NCBI RefSeq assembly: GCF_001650345.1
Contig: NZ_LVHF01000026.1
Location: 39,140-103,139 of the forward strand
DNA length: 64,000 nt
Reading direction: 5' to 3'
DNA from: Photobacterium jeanii
Lineage (GTDB): Bacteria; Pseudomonadota; Gammaproteobacteria; Enterobacterales; Vibrionaceae
Both the position numbers and the translations under genes were made by a program. This document shows positions 18,416 through 27,801 of this stretch, piece by piece. The notes beneath the pieces are model-generated. The model saw only the letters and a program-made list of their open reading frames with translations. It made no database searches and was not told the origin of the DNA. Position 1 is the first letter of the stretch, and each line of letters starts with the position of its first letter.

Positions 18416-18475
18416 TAGCAGCGAAAATTCGGCTCGAGCCTTCAAAAACGCTCGGCAAGTCTACCGATAATGCAA

Positions 18476-18508
18476 ACAAAAACGGCACTCCTTGGAGTGC
18501 CGTTTGTT
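18476..18508. terminator. Bidirectional terminator between xni and rlmM
   Basis: A 10-bp stem, ACGGCACTCC / GGAGTGCCGT, has A-rich and T-rich flanks on both sides and lies between two convergent genes. Confidence 0.85.
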
Positions 18509-18571
18509 TAGTTCTCAATACAATTGATTCTGCATTGGTCGCGCCATTTTACGCGAGGGATGCAAACTCAA

Positions 18572-19654
18572 TTAGTGCGCTGAACGGTTATCGGTGCGCT
18601 CAATGTGCACTGTAATTTCTTCACGGTCGTGATATAGGTGCTTAGCTTGAAGATTAAACTTCACCCCGTTTTGGATCAGGTACTGCTTCAGGTTTTCGAT
18701 ATCTTGCAGTACTTCATCGTAGCGACCTTTCATTGGTAGTTTAAGGTTGAAAATGGCTTCTTTCGCCCATGCTTTGATCAGCCAATCACCCATTAGGTGA
18801 GCAACACGTGCAGGCTTTTCTACCATGTCACAAACAATCCAAGTCACGTTCTTACGTGGTGGCTCAAATTTAAAGCCGTCCACTTCGTGGTGTTTCACCT
18901 GACCTGTGTCCATCAGGCTCTGCGCCATTTGACCATTATCGATCGCGTGAACAAACATAGAGCGCTTCACCAGTTGGTAAGTCCAACCGCCCGGGCACGC
19001 ACCTAAATCCACACCCCACATACCAGCAGCTAAGCGTTGATCCCACTCATCACGTGGAATGAATACGTGGAACGCTTCTTCCAGTTTTAGGGTTGAACGG
19101 CTTGGTGCATCAGCAGGGAACTTCAGACGAGGAATACCCATGAAGAACTGCGAGTTATTGTTGGTTAGCGAGTAACCCACATAACAGCAACCTGGTGCGA
19201 TAAAGCACACGTGCAGTACTGGCTTCCACTTGTTGTCTTTCGCGTACAGTACATCTTTCTTACGTAGCGCCTGACGTAGCGGCACTGTGAACTTACGACA
19301 GAACTTCAATAGCTCTTTTGCTTCGTTGGTGTCAGGTGTCTCAACACGCAGTTCACCACAACGAGGAAATTCTTCAACCGCCTCTAAGATCGGTGAAATG
19401 CGGTCATCTTGCGGCAAATCTTGCAACAATGGCATTGCAGCAAACATTTGGCGCGCAAAAATCAACGATGAGAATGGCTGATTTTTAATGAACTTCTCAG
19501 CATCACCTTGCTGATAAAACTCAAATACCACAAAGCCGCTGTTGTTTTTCACCCGAGGGAAACCATACAACTCCAGATTGTTTGCTTTGTCTTGAACTTC
19601 ACCGGCACATTCTTTTTCAAAGCCTGGACGACAGTAGAATATTACGTGATTCAC
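18572..19654 (-). CDS. rlmM: 23S rRNA (cytidine-2'-O)-methyltransferase RlmM
   Basis: Methylates the 2'-O of C2498 in 23S rRNA, using S-adenosylmethionine. It has 360 residues, with an N-terminal THUMP-like part ([20 protein letters not shown]) and a Rossmann methyltransferase domain whose SAM loop is [14 protein letters not shown] near residue 219. The catalytic K-D-K-E set is consistent with DMVEKPARV and [13 protein letters not shown]. The start ATG overlaps the stop of the upstream DUF423 gene by 4 bp. The order gcvA-(hydrolase)-ygdD-rlmM is like E. coli except for the extra hydrolase. Confidence 0.96.
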   Translation of the reverse strand: MNHVIFYCRPGFEKECAGEVQDKANNLELYGFPRVKNNSGFVVFEFYQQGDAEKFIKNQPFSSLIFARQMFAAMPLLQDLPQDDRISPILEAVEEFPRCGELRVETPDTNEAKELLKFCRKFTVPLRQALRKKDVLYAKDNKWKPVLHVCFIAPGCCYVGYSLTNNNSQFFMGIPRLKFPADAPSRSTLKLEEAFHVFIPRDEWDQRLAAGMWGVDLGACPGGWTYQLVKRSMFVHAIDNGQMAQSLMDTGQVKHHEVDGFKFEPPRKNVTWIVCDMVEKPARVAHLMGDWLIKAWAKEAIFNLKLPMKGRYDEVLQDIENLKQYLIQNGVKFNLQAKHLYHDREEITVHIERTDNRSAH

Positions 19655-20085
19655 TTTGAACCCTCAGCTGAACGCCAAGCAGCGACTATCAGTGCTACCC
19701 AGCCAAAAATAAAACAAAATCCCCCCAATGGGGTGATGGGACCAAACCACTTAATCCCAGTTAACGTCAGCGCGTATAAGCTTCCGCTGAAGCACACAAT
19801 ACCCGCTGCGAAAAAACAAGCTGCGTATAATACAGCTTTTGACGGCAGAATGCGTGCCCATAATCCACATCCCACCAGCGCAAGGCTGTGCATGCCTTGG
19901 TATTGGACCCCAGTTTCAAACACCCCAAGCAAATACGGCGACAATTGTGCCTTTAAACCGTGAGCAGCAAAGGCGCCTAACATCACGGTGAGCGCACCAC
20001 TGACGCAAGCTAATACCAAAATCCAACGCGCGCGATTGATCGCCTGCGCCGAAGTGGCAATATCCAAACTTGAATCTGTTGCCAT
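19651..20085 (-). CDS. ygdD: DUF423 family inner-membrane protein (YgdD-like)
   Basis: Membrane protein of 144 residues with about four transmembrane helices (about 19-40, 60-78, 83-105, 113-136). The DUF423 signature [15 protein letters not shown] and [14 protein letters not shown] is present. Function is unknown. It is longer at the N terminus than E. coli YgdD. It starts 12 bp after the hydrolase stop and overlaps rlmM by 4 bp, so the four minus-strand genes gcvA to rlmM are probably one operon. Confidence 0.88.
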   Translation of the reverse strand: MATDSSLDIATSAQAINRARWILVLACVSGALTVMLGAFAAHGLKAQLSPYLLGVFETGVQYQGMHSLALVGCGLWARILPSKAVLYAACFFAAGIVCFSGSLYALTLTGIKWFGPITPLGGFCFIFGWVALIVAAWRSAEGSK

Positions 20086-20097
20086 CGAAACCCTACC

Positions 20098-20775
20098 TTA
20101 CGCCACCGCCGCGAGTATAAAGTCGGCCAATTGCTTTACGACTTGGTCACGATTTTGTTGCTCAGTAAAACCCGATGCTTTGCGTGGTTTGAAGCTATGA
20201 TCGCCATCAGGCAAAAAAGCAGTCTGAACCGCTTCGCTGTATTGCCATGCTTCCACTTCGGCACGGGTACCAAAAGTATCGCGCTCACCTTGTAAGATCA
20301 GTGTGGGTGTTTGCATCGTCGCTAGGTGATCGCCACGAAAGTTCTCTGGTTTACCCGGAGGGTGAAACGGAAAGCCCAAACATGCTACGCCCTTCACTTG
20401 ATCACGACAGCTTGCTACCTCTGGCGTGTCATCTGCGATATCGCTCACCATTAAGCTTGCCATACGACCGCCCATGGATTTGCCGCCAATCACCAGCTTG
20501 TCGCTGGCATGCGCAACAATATGACACTGAAAATCAACCAAGAGTTTAGGCTGGCGATCCGGCGGACGCTTCTTGCCGTCTTCGCGGCGTTTCACCATGT
20601 AAGGAAAATCAAACCGCACCACGTGAATGTCGTGCGCAGCCACACCTTGGGCAATCGCCGTCATGAACTCGTGATCCATCCCCGCCCCTGCGCCATGCGC
20701 AAACAAAAAAGTCGCTTTGGCTTCATCCGCCTCAGGACCGTCAATCAAGTAGGTTGGTAACGTGTTAGTCGACAT
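20098..20775 (-). CDS. Alpha/beta-hydrolase, KANL3/Tex30 family
   Basis: Predicted cytosolic hydrolase of 225 residues; substrate unknown. The nucleophile motif is GGKSMGGRMA, with serine in a G-x-S-x-G-like turn. An acid residue is in LILQGERDTFG and the catalytic histidine in PDGDHSFKPR. The oxyanion region is FAHGAGAGMDHEF. The ATG at 20775 (MSTNTLPTYL) is chosen because the product then matches the family; it overlaps the end of gcvA by 11 bp in another frame. An in-frame codon at 20883 would extend it far into gcvA and is unlikely. Confidence 0.85.
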   Translation of the reverse strand: MSTNTLPTYLIDGPEADEAKATFLFAHGAGAGMDHEFMTAIAQGVAAHDIHVVRFDFPYMVKRREDGKKRPPDRQPKLLVDFQCHIVAHASDKLVIGGKSMGGRMASLMVSDIADDTPEVASCRDQVKGVACLGFPFHPPGKPENFRGDHLATMQTPTLILQGERDTFGTRAEVEAWQYSEAVQTAFLPDGDHSFKPRKASGFTEQQNRDQVVKQLADFILAAVA

Positions 20776-21676
20776 CCGGCATGTCCTCTTGCTCACGAGC
20801 GGCTTTAGTGAGTACCCAATCACGGAACACTTGAATACGACCGGTATCCGCTTGTTTTTCCTGACATACAATATAGAAGGCATTTTTACTTAGCAGCACT
20901 TCATCAAACGGACACACCAAGCGCCCCGCTTCTAGCTCAGGCTGCGCCAGTACATTATTACCCAAAGCAATCCCCTGACCGTGAACCGCAGCCTGCAACA
21001 CCATGGTAGAGTGACTGAAGATAGGTCCTTGGTTTACGTTGGTGCCCGCCACATTGTATTGGCGTACATAGTTCTTCCACTCTTTGCGTGAAGTATCGTG
21101 AAGTAAGGTATGAAGCTTAAGATCTTCCAGTGAATGCAACGGTTTGGGCCCGCTCAGCAGCATCGGCGAACACACGGGCATCAAGAACTCTTGATACATC
21201 TTATCGACACGTAGTCCAGACCAATTACCACGTCCATAGTAAATAGCCACATCAACATCATCGGTCAATGAACCTTCGTCTAAATCCACCGCTTTGATCC
21301 GCACATCAATGTCTGGGTGCTTCTCATTAAAATCGCTTAAACGAGGTACCAACCACTGAATAGCAAAACTAGGAGGTAAACTAATGGTTAATGCGCCTTT
21401 CGCACCACGTTCTAACACCTTATCTGTGGCATCTGAAATTGCAGAAAAGATGTCTTTCAAATCGAGAAAATAACTTTGCCCTTCTTCCGTCAATAATAAT
21501 GAGCGGTTTCGACGGCGAAATAATTTGAGCCCTAAAAATTCTTCAAGTGCTTTAATTTGGTGGCTTACAGCTGCTTGTGTGACAAATAGCTCTTCCGCTG
21601 CACGAGTAAAACTTAGGTGGCGGGCGGCGGCTTCAAATACTTTTAATGAGTTGAGCGGTGGTAATCGTCTCGACAT
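20765..21676 (-). CDS. gcvA: LysR-type regulator GcvA
   Basis: Regulator of the glycine cleavage system; in E. coli it activates gcvTHP with glycine, represses it with purines, and activates gcvB. It has 303 residues. The N-terminal winged helix-turn-helix reads LPPLNSLKVFEAAARHLSFTRAA, then ELFVTQAAVSHQIK, almost the standard GcvA signature. An effector domain follows. The assignment is strengthened by a divergent GcvB RNA gene immediately upstream, the arrangement known from enterics and vibrios. Autoregulation is likely: ATTAG (the reverse of the GcvA CTAAT core) lies at 21699-21703. Confidence 0.95.
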   Translation of the reverse strand: MSRRLPPLNSLKVFEAAARHLSFTRAAEELFVTQAAVSHQIKALEEFLGLKLFRRRNRSLLLTEEGQSYFLDLKDIFSAISDATDKVLERGAKGALTISLPPSFAIQWLVPRLSDFNEKHPDIDVRIKAVDLDEGSLTDDVDVAIYYGRGNWSGLRVDKMYQEFLMPVCSPMLLSGPKPLHSLEDLKLHTLLHDTSRKEWKNYVRQYNVAGTNVNQGPIFSHSTMVLQAAVHGQGIALGNNVLAQPELEAGRLVCPFDEVLLSKNAFYIVCQEKQADTGRIQVFRDWVLTKAAREQEDMPDVD

Positions 21677-21712
21677 ACTTTTCCTACTTGGCTATAACAT
21701 TAGTTTTTTTTA

Positions 21713-21727
21713 TGGTAATCATTATAA
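21713..21727. promoter_or_regulatory. Fur-box-like sequence in the gcvA-gcvB interval
   Basis: TGGTAATCATTATAA matches the 15-bp Fur core (TGATAATNATTATCA) at 12 of 14 defined positions. It lies just upstream of the gcvB -35. I do not know of Fur control at this locus, and AT-rich sequence gives such matches by chance. Confidence 0.3.
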
Positions 21728-21735
21728 TTTGTCCA

Positions 21736-21764
21736 TTGCCCAAGTGCTACATAATCCCTATTAT
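21736..21764 (+). promoter_or_regulatory. gcvB promoter
   Basis: TTGCCC, an exact 17-bp spacer and TATTAT place the RNA start near 21771. Confidence 0.7.
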
Positions 21765-21770
21765 TCGTCT

Positions 21771-21959
21771 CGCAGCTGAGGTCTAGTGCAAGGTTTTTGC
21801 TCTCTAGCATATGTACTAACCAATGTTGCGATGTTGTGTTTGCATATTGTCCGATCACTATCGGATAGGTAGTTTAACTACCAATTTTACTTCCTGTATA
21901 TTTGACCTGTCTGTCAAAATCATTTTTAGCACTGTGCCCCAACACAGTGCTATTTTTTT
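21771..21959 (+). ncRNA. gcvB: GcvB small regulatory RNA
   Basis: Hfq-dependent sRNA that represses many amino-acid and peptide transport genes. About 189 nt, divergent from gcvA. It shares diagnostic blocks with E. coli GcvB: the G/U-rich seed region R1 (GCGATGTTGTGTTTGC at about 21830-21845), a following hairpin (GTCCGATCACTATCGGAT), TTTACTTCCTGTATATTTGA, ACCTGTCTGTC, and a final terminator AGCACTGTG / CACAGTGCT with a T tail. The 5' end is set from the promoter. No protein is encoded here. It ends about 90 bp before csdA. Confidence 0.92.
21928..21959 (+). terminator. gcvB terminator
   Basis: A 9-bp stem AGCACTGTG / CACAGTGCT followed by ATTTTTTTA. Confidence 0.9.
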
Positions 21960-22049
21960 ATCTTTTTCTTACCACCACCGTGCTCCATACCCAAATCCCG
22001 CGAGATTTAGTACAATTGCGCCCCTTCTTTTATCAGCAAGTGATCCACC

Positions 22050-23270
22050 ATGACGGCTCAATTTTCGATCGATACAATTCGCGCTCAATTTCCCGCTCTT
22101 CATCAAGAAAGTAACGGTGAGCCTTTAGTGTATTTAGACAGCGCAGCAACCGCGCAAAAGCCGCAAGTGGTGATCGATGCGATCAAAAATTATTACAGCG
22201 GTCAAAACGCCAATGTTCACCGTGGCAGCCATTCGCTAACCGCCAAAGCGACCGCCAAGTTCGAGCAAGCACGTGAAACGGTGCAGCATTTTCTCAATGC
22301 CGCCAGTAACCGTGAGATCGTATGGACGCGCGGCGCAACCGAAGCCCTCAACTTAATTGCTCAAACTTATGCTCGTCAAAACCTAAAGCCGGGTGATGAG
22401 ATTTTAGTGAGCGAACTTGAGCATCACGCCAATATCGTGCCGTGGCAAATCGTGGCAGAGCAAACCGGTGCCAAGGTGGTGAAAATTCCAATGACAGCCG
22501 ATTGCACTTTGGATATGGCAGCCTATGAGCAGTTGCTCAACGCCAACACCAAGATTGTGGCTGTGGCGCAAATCACCAATGTGACCGGCACCCGTAATCC
22601 GATTGAACAGATGATCCCGCTTGCCCATCAATACGGCGCAGTTGTGGTTGTCGACGGCGCTCAAGCAGTGGTGCATGAGCAAGTGGACGTCCAAGCGCTG
22701 GATGCGGATTTTTACGTTTTCTCTGGCCACAAACTATATGCCCCAGCAGGGATCGGGGTGCTATATGGCAAACTAGCATTACTCGAAGCCATGCCACCTT
22801 GGCACGGCGGCGGTAAAATGGTGGAAAAAGTAACCTTTGCTGGCACCACTTTCTCTGGCGTACCGGGTAAATTTGAAGCGGGTACCCCCAACGTGGCAGG
22901 TAGCCTTGGCTTAGCCGCTGCCATTGAGTGGCACAATCAATTCGATCACCAGCAAGCCGAGCAACATATTGCGGCTCTGCGTCAGCGTGCAATCGACGGC
23001 ATTAAAGATATTGAAGATTTGCGCTTTGTTGGCTTACAGCCCGATGCGAGTTTATTTTCGTTCGTGGTTGACGGCGTTCACCACCAAGACATCGCGACCC
23101 TATTAGATCAACAAGGTGTTGCTTTGCGTGCAGGTCACCACTGTGCTCACCCAATGCTCGATGCATTAGGATTGGCAGGCACCTTACGGGTGTCGATTGC
23201 GCTCTATAATACTGAAAGCGATATCGATCGCTTTATCGCTGCATTGCACAAAGCGTGTAGCTTGTTGTAA
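22050..23270 (+). CDS. csdA: Cysteine desulfurase CsdA
   Basis: PLP enzyme that takes sulfur from cysteine as a persulfide and passes it to CsdE, and through it to TcdA/CsdL and other acceptors. The 406-residue product shows the NifS/SufS type II signatures: VYLDSAATAQKP at about residue 27, VHRGSH, RGATEALNLIA, the PLP lysine in FSGHKLYAPAGIGVLYG (about 228), and the catalytic cysteine in RAGHHCAHPM (about 363). The presence of csdE 9 bp downstream makes csdA more likely than sufS. The convergent tcdA completes the csd set. Confidence 0.95.
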   Translation: MTAQFSIDTIRAQFPALHQESNGEPLVYLDSAATAQKPQVVIDAIKNYYSGQNANVHRGSHSLTAKATAKFEQARETVQHFLNAASNREIVWTRGATEALNLIAQTYARQNLKPGDEILVSELEHHANIVPWQIVAEQTGAKVVKIPMTADCTLDMAAYEQLLNANTKIVAVAQITNVTGTRNPIEQMIPLAHQYGAVVVVDGAQAVVHEQVDVQALDADFYVFSGHKLYAPAGIGVLYGKLALLEAMPPWHGGGKMVEKVTFAGTTFSGVPGKFEAGTPNVAGSLGLAAAIEWHNQFDHQQAEQHIAALRQRAIDGIKDIEDLRFVGLQPDASLFSFVVDGVHHQDIATLLDQQGVALRAGHHCAHPMLDALGLAGTLRVSIALYNTESDIDRFIAALHKACSLL

Positions 23271-23279
23271 GGAATTATC

Positions 23280-23708
23280 ATGACATTACCTCACCACCCT
23301 TTCGGTACTGAGATCACGGCAACTGACATTGTCGCGCAAATGCAAAGCGCGAAAGGCTGGGAAGATCGCTACCGCAATGTAATTCAACTAGGGAAAAAGC
23401 TGCCGGCTTTACCTGATGAATATAAACAAGACAATGTCACGGTAAGCGGCTGTGAAAGCCAAGTTTGGTTGGTTCATGCCAAACAAAATGAAGTATTCCA
23501 TTTTGCAGCGGACTCTGATGCACGTATTGTGCGCGGCTTGATCACCTTAGTCTTAGCCGTGTATGAAGGCAAAACAGCCGATGAAATTGCCGCGTTTGAT
23601 ATTGATAGCTACTTTGCTGATTTAGGGCTGATAGATCATTTAAGTCCATCGCGTGGTAATGGCTTAAAAGCCATTGTGGAGCAAATCAAGCGGCTCGCCA
23701 CTGCGTAA
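23280..23708 (+). CDS. csdE: Sulfur acceptor protein CsdE
   Basis: SufE-family protein of 142 residues that accepts the persulfide from CsdA. The acceptor cysteine is in VSGCESQVWLV near residue 59, and the SufE pattern GWEDRYRNVIQLGKKLP is present. It starts 9 bp after the csdA stop, so the two are one operon ending at the bidirectional terminator at 23776-23808. Confidence 0.94.
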   Translation: MTLPHHPFGTEITATDIVAQMQSAKGWEDRYRNVIQLGKKLPALPDEYKQDNVTVSGCESQVWLVHAKQNEVFHFAADSDARIVRGLITLVLAVYEGKTADEIAAFDIDSYFADLGLIDHLSPSRGNGLKAIVEQIKRLATA

Positions 23709-23775
23709 TCGCTAGATTGGATACCTTGTATTGCCATCTGCTATAACAAGTAAGCGAATACCGAAGATTTGATCA

Positions 23776-23808
23776 AAAAAGCGAGAGTCCATAGGGCTCT
23801 CGCTTTTT
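23776..23808. terminator. Bidirectional terminator between csdE and tcdA
   Basis: A 12-bp stem AAAAAGCGAGAG / CTCTCGCTTTTT with a 9-nt loop between convergent genes. Confidence 0.92.
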
Positions 23809-23831
23809 AGTATGCAGTTAGTACGGGAAAG

Positions 23832-24641
23832 TTATTTTAGGTGCTTTTGTACCAGCTTTTGCAAAATGCGTGATACCGCCACAAAACCAAAGGTCGCCGT
23901 TACCATGGTAGCTGCGCCAAAACCGCTCGCACAGTCCATACGTTTTGGACCTTCCGCAGAAGCCTTCATATTACATACCGAACCATCCGCTTGTGGGTAT
24001 TTCAACTGTTCGGTCGAGAACACACAATCAATACCAAACTTACGCTTTGGATTAGTTGGGAAGTTATGGTGACGACGCAAAGTATCACGCAGCTTCTTCG
24101 CTAGCGGATCTTGAATCGTCTTCGTCAAATCCGTGATTTGAATTTGAGTTGGATCGGTTTGACCACCAGCACCACCTGTGGTGATCACCTTGTATTTGTT
24201 ACTCTTACAATGCGCTAGCAGTGCCGCTTTTGGCTTCATGCTGTCAATGGCATCCAAGATGTAATCATAACGACCATCGAGATACTCACGCACGTTATCA
24301 GGCGTAATAAAATCATCGATCAAGTTAACCTTACACTCAGGGTTGATCAACTTGATACGCTCAGCCATCACTTCAATTTTGCTTTGACCTACGGTGCCTG
24401 TCATCGCATGGATTTGACGGTTAATGTTGGTCACACACACGTCATCCATATCAATCAATGTCAGCTCACCGATACCTGAACGCGCTAACGCTTCGGCCGC
24501 CCATGAACCTACCCCACCGATACCAATCACACATACGTGTGCTGCTCGGTAAATTTCTACTTCACTATTACCGTAAAGGCGACGGGTGCCACCAAAACGT
24601 TGGTTGTAACTGTCTGATGCTGGGGTATCTAATTCGCGCAT
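23832..24641 (-). CDS. tcdA: tRNA cyclic N6-threonylcarbamoyladenosine dehydratase TcdA (CsdL)
   Basis: E1-like ATP-dependent enzyme that cyclises t6A37 of tRNA to ct6A. It has 269 residues, with the nucleotide-binding loop GIGGVGSWAAEALARSG (about residue 37), the DMDDVCVTNINRQ segment, and a C-terminal hydrophobic helix (ATMVTATFGFVAVSRIL) that anchors members of this family. Known to work with CsdA and CsdE, whose genes are adjacent and convergent here. Confidence 0.95.
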   Translation of the reverse strand: MRELDTPASDSYNQRFGGTRRLYGNSEVEIYRAAHVCVIGIGGVGSWAAEALARSGIGELTLIDMDDVCVTNINRQIHAMTGTVGQSKIEVMAERIKLINPECKVNLIDDFITPDNVREYLDGRYDYILDAIDSMKPKAALLAHCKSNKYKVITTGGAGGQTDPTQIQITDLTKTIQDPLAKKLRDTLRRHHNFPTNPKRKFGIDCVFSTEQLKYPQADGSVCNMKASAEGPKRMDCASGFGAATMVTATFGFVAVSRILQKLVQKHLK

Positions 24642-24678
24642 AAGGGGTTCACTGCTTTAAGTCGTTCAGATAAAGAAG

Positions 24679-24699
24679 GAGCGCGTGTTATACGCGCTC
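24679..24699 (-). terminator. Hairpin after mltA
   Basis: GAGCGCGT / ACGCGCTC with a 5-nt loop lies between mltA and tcdA. The minus-strand tail CCTTCTTTATC is only moderately T-rich, so it is a probable mltA terminator. Confidence 0.5.
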
Positions 24700-24790
24700 T
24701 GTTCTCAATTGTCCAGATTATACCTGATGTCGCCCAAGGGCGTAATCCACACCGATACCATCGTATAAACAACTCTTTTATATCTGTCGC

Positions 24791-25909
24791 TTATTGCTTC
24801 GTCGCTGGTGCTGATTGCTGCGCTGGTACATCCCAAGGGTTTTCCGTCGCGGTATTTGGTAACCCTAGCTTCCACACACGACCAAAATGCTTGTAATGTC
24901 CAGCATCGATACCTGCTTGTTCCCCCATACCGTGGTATAGATCCAAATGGTTCTTTTTCACCGCACCACCAGTGTCCAGTGCCATCAACAGCTTCAGTAC
25001 ATGTTGACCGTTCCAGTTACCTTCTGCGTCCAACTGAGGCACTTCCGCTAAAATCACACTGCCCATTGGCAAGTATTCACGATCCGCCGCAACCGAGGCA
25101 TGCGCTTGCAGTGGGATCCCCGCAGTTCCCATGACATCCAAGCTATCTTGCGGCTTAAAGAAGACATACGATGGATTTTGCTCTAGCAGTTCACGTACTG
25201 TCGCTTCATCTTGTTGCTCGACCCACTCAGCAATCGCTTTCAATGACATTTTCTCGCGAGGCACTTCACCACGTTCAATCAAAATGCGGCCAATGCTGAC
25301 ATAAGGGTGACCATTTTTACCCGCATAAGCGAAATATTGCAGCTGGTCGTTATCATCGAAATGAACAAAGCCACTACCCTGCACTTCCATCATGAACACA
25401 TCCAGCATCGACGCACTGTAGCCGAGTTCCAATTGCTTTCCTAACAGCACACCGCTATTAATTTCAGCGCGTGTTGGACACTTGCCGTCACACTCAGGCA
25501 TGCCGTAAACAGGGTATTTAAATGTCTCGTCAGCTTGATGGCGAAGCTCAATCACAGGTGAGAAATACCCCGTAAACATTACGTTACCGTAACCATCACC
25601 GCCGCCCATTTGCGCGGCTTGAATACCGTAATCAGCTAACTTCGCAGGATCGCCAGACAACACCGCCCAGCTTTGAATCTGGTTATACAGAGGGAAGAAC
25701 TTCTCTGCCATCGATGGCGAACGCTCCACCACCTTCATCATTTGCGCGTCGAACTGGCTGTAATCGCGGATTTTATCTGATTGAATGGTATCGACTTTAT
25801 TCAATACCTGCTCAAATTCGCCATCAATATATTGCTGACCTCGATCAGTGGGCTTGGCACAACCTGCCAAACCTAGAATGCACAATGCAAGAGTTAAGTG
25901 ACGAACCAC
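24791..25909 (-). CDS. mltA: Membrane-bound lytic murein transglycosylase A
   Basis: Outer-membrane lipoprotein that cleaves peptidoglycan glycan strands to 1,6-anhydromuropeptides. The GTG at 25909 is chosen because AGG lies 6 nt upstream and the product then starts with a short lipoprotein signal peptide, VRHLTLALCILGLAGC, whose lipobox is LAGC. Extending to the ATG at 25963 would put an unlikely hydrophobic tract first. The MltA core is present (VMFTGYFSPVIELR, VQGSGFVHF), and the C-terminal 3D domain has LLMALDTGGAVKKNHLDLYHG, containing the catalytic aspartates. Length is typical. In E. coli mltA is also next to tcdA. Confidence 0.94.
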   Translation of the reverse strand: MVRHLTLALCILGLAGCAKPTDRGQQYIDGEFEQVLNKVDTIQSDKIRDYSQFDAQMMKVVERSPSMAEKFFPLYNQIQSWAVLSGDPAKLADYGIQAAQMGGGDGYGNVMFTGYFSPVIELRHQADETFKYPVYGMPECDGKCPTRAEINSGVLLGKQLELGYSASMLDVFMMEVQGSGFVHFDDNDQLQYFAYAGKNGHPYVSIGRILIERGEVPREKMSLKAIAEWVEQQDEATVRELLEQNPSYVFFKPQDSLDVMGTAGIPLQAHASVAADREYLPMGSVILAEVPQLDAEGNWNGQHVLKLLMALDTGGAVKKNHLDLYHGMGEQAGIDAGHYKHFGRVWKLGLPNTATENPWDVPAQQSAPATKQ

Positions 25910-26073
25910 GATAAGCCTATATAAGTTAAATAAATCAACAACAAGTATAACAAGCCAGTTCAAATTCGAACTAGGTTGATTGTAAAAAGCAGGTCAGTAT
26001 TTTGTATGGAAATATTGATTCCGACAAAACTACCATCCATCAGGGTTGTAAAGCCCTCGAACCTGCAAAATCT

Positions 26074-27798
26074 CTACTGAGCTCGACGATTATAAATACT
26101 ACCGATTTCTTCTTTTTCTCCCGCAGCACCAGCAGCATCTAAGCCGGCACTAACAATATCGCTAATGGTTGAAATACCATACCCCGTTAAGCGGAAGTTC
26201 GTGCCTACAGAAGAGTGGCCGCCCCAACACGCACCGTTTGAACCTTCGGTACCCGAAGCTTTCTTATGCATAATCGTAGCGGTATTTTTTGGCTCGACAC
26301 AGCCACCTTGCGCTTTCGTGACCCCAGGCAAGGTTTTCGGATCAACATCAATCCCAATCGCAAACAGTGACAAATTTGGATAATCCATTGCAATCTTTTT
26401 ACATAACCCACGCTCACTCAATTTTTTTAAAATTTGAGAATGGTCGATCACATTACCATCTTTATAAGTCACCTTATCGGTGCGGTTAGGTCGATCACCA
26501 CCACCAAGAATAAAAACCATGGTCGACTGCTTTTCTTTATCACCGTGATGATGATAATCGTTCAACGCCTGTAATATGCCTTGATATGATGCGCTCCAAC
26601 CACCAATATACTTATCCAACTCATCACCGACCGATTGTGTTTGATACGAATTCGAGGTAAAAGTATTAATCAAGCCAAGGTAATTACTGACCTTCTCCGT
26701 ACTCGTGTTGTATTTTTGATCCGCCACCGAAACCGACCTAAAGTTTCCTCGGCATAAGCGATTATGAGGAAATGACATCAAGCCAGACTCGCGTGTCGTA
26801 TCTGCCAACGAACTTCGAGAGTCTAAGGTATGGATCGTTTGTTGGTAATCGATATGCTTTTCGGCATCAGGTAACCAACTAATTGGCGAACGACTATCGA
26901 AAGTTTCTGAAACATAAATTCCATAGTCATCCTTGCGATTCTTAACTGACCGTAAATCTTGCCACTTGATCGCACTATCATTCCAGTTGAGCTCACCAAA
27001 TCCTTTGGCGACACCCAATCCATTCACATGTTTTTCTTCAGCTGCCGAATAAAAGTCCAAGTGATTTTGGCATACAGCCAACTGTGCACCGTCATTGTCA
27101 GAGTGAGAGGTACGAGTATCAAAAGGAAAAATAGCAACATTGCCTTCGATAGGCTCAATATCGTCTTTAGTTTTATCAACCGATTTACCCAGTTTTCGAT
27201 TAATAAACTCATGGGCAATTTGGTGGGAAACAAATAACTTGGCGGTCTGTAAACGATAATGATTAGGTGCATATTGGATCTGACATGTATTCATATTCAT
27301 GTTCATAGAATGATCCATCACCAGAAAAACATCACCCACACCTGATTGCATCGACACTTTTTTTGAAGCCGCAAAATTGGCAACTTGCTGAGTTTCATCA
27401 AAAGAAGGAACGCCAGCCATGTCCATCCAAGAATCATGCTCAGTCGAGGCTGCAACTTTGTATTCCAGAAATTCAGCAGTCAGCTTTTTCCCGCCAACAT
27501 TAACCTCTTCTTCTCCGCTCTTATACTCAATATTTAATGCGGGCAGTTTAGTCTCGGCATCCGGTAAATAACTGCGTGCCACCTTAGTCACCAACGCATG
27601 GTTTTTGTCATCTTCCGTTACTTTGGCTTCTTGGGCTGCCAATAATAAAGACGCCGTCTCCAATGCATCACCTAAGCGTGCTTTATTATTTAAATAACGC
27701 GCCCCTTCTACACCCAGTGCCGTTAAACTCGCTAACGCAATGAAAATTAACACGAACCAAATCGCAGCCACGCCAGACTGTCGTTTTATTAAATGCAT
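26074..27798 (-). CDS. tadG: TadG-like pilus assembly protein with von Willebrand A-like domain
   Basis: A 574-residue protein with an N-terminal TadE/G-type membrane helix (RQSGVAAIWFVLIFIALASLTALGVEGARY region, residues 8-35). A von Willebrand A-like domain starts near residue 150: VFLVMDHSMNMN corresponds to the metal-ion site, but reads D-x-S-x-N instead of D-x-S-x-S. A later TMVFILGGGDRPN strand fits the same fold. Several paired cysteines suggest an extracytoplasmic location. It is the last of three adjacent TadE/F/G-like genes; no flp, tadA, rcpA or other secretion genes are in this window. Start supported by GGACG 7 nt upstream. Confidence 0.75.
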   Translation of the reverse strand: MHLIKRQSGVAAIWFVLIFIALASLTALGVEGARYLNNKARLGDALETASLLLAAQEAKVTEDDKNHALVTKVARSYLPDAETKLPALNIEYKSGEEEVNVGGKKLTAEFLEYKVAASTEHDSWMDMAGVPSFDETQQVANFAASKKVSMQSGVGDVFLVMDHSMNMNMNTCQIQYAPNHYRLQTAKLFVSHQIAHEFINRKLGKSVDKTKDDIEPIEGNVAIFPFDTRTSHSDNDGAQLAVCQNHLDFYSAAEEKHVNGLGVAKGFGELNWNDSAIKWQDLRSVKNRKDDYGIYVSETFDSRSPISWLPDAEKHIDYQQTIHTLDSRSSLADTTRESGLMSFPHNRLCRGNFRSVSVADQKYNTSTEKVSNYLGLINTFTSNSYQTQSVGDELDKYIGGWSASYQGILQALNDYHHHGDKEKQSTMVFILGGGDRPNRTDKVTYKDGNVIDHSQILKKLSERGLCKKIAMDYPNLSLFAIGIDVDPKTLPGVTKAQGGCVEPKNTATIMHKKASGTEGSNGACWGGHSSVGTNFRLTGYGISTISDIVSAGLDAAGAAGEKEEIGSIYNRRAQ

Positions 27799-27801
27799 AA
27801 A

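Noticed and set aside
21823..22114. Overlapping open frames of 70-76 residues before csdA
   Set aside because: They lie over the GcvB RNA and its terminator and run into csdA in another frame.
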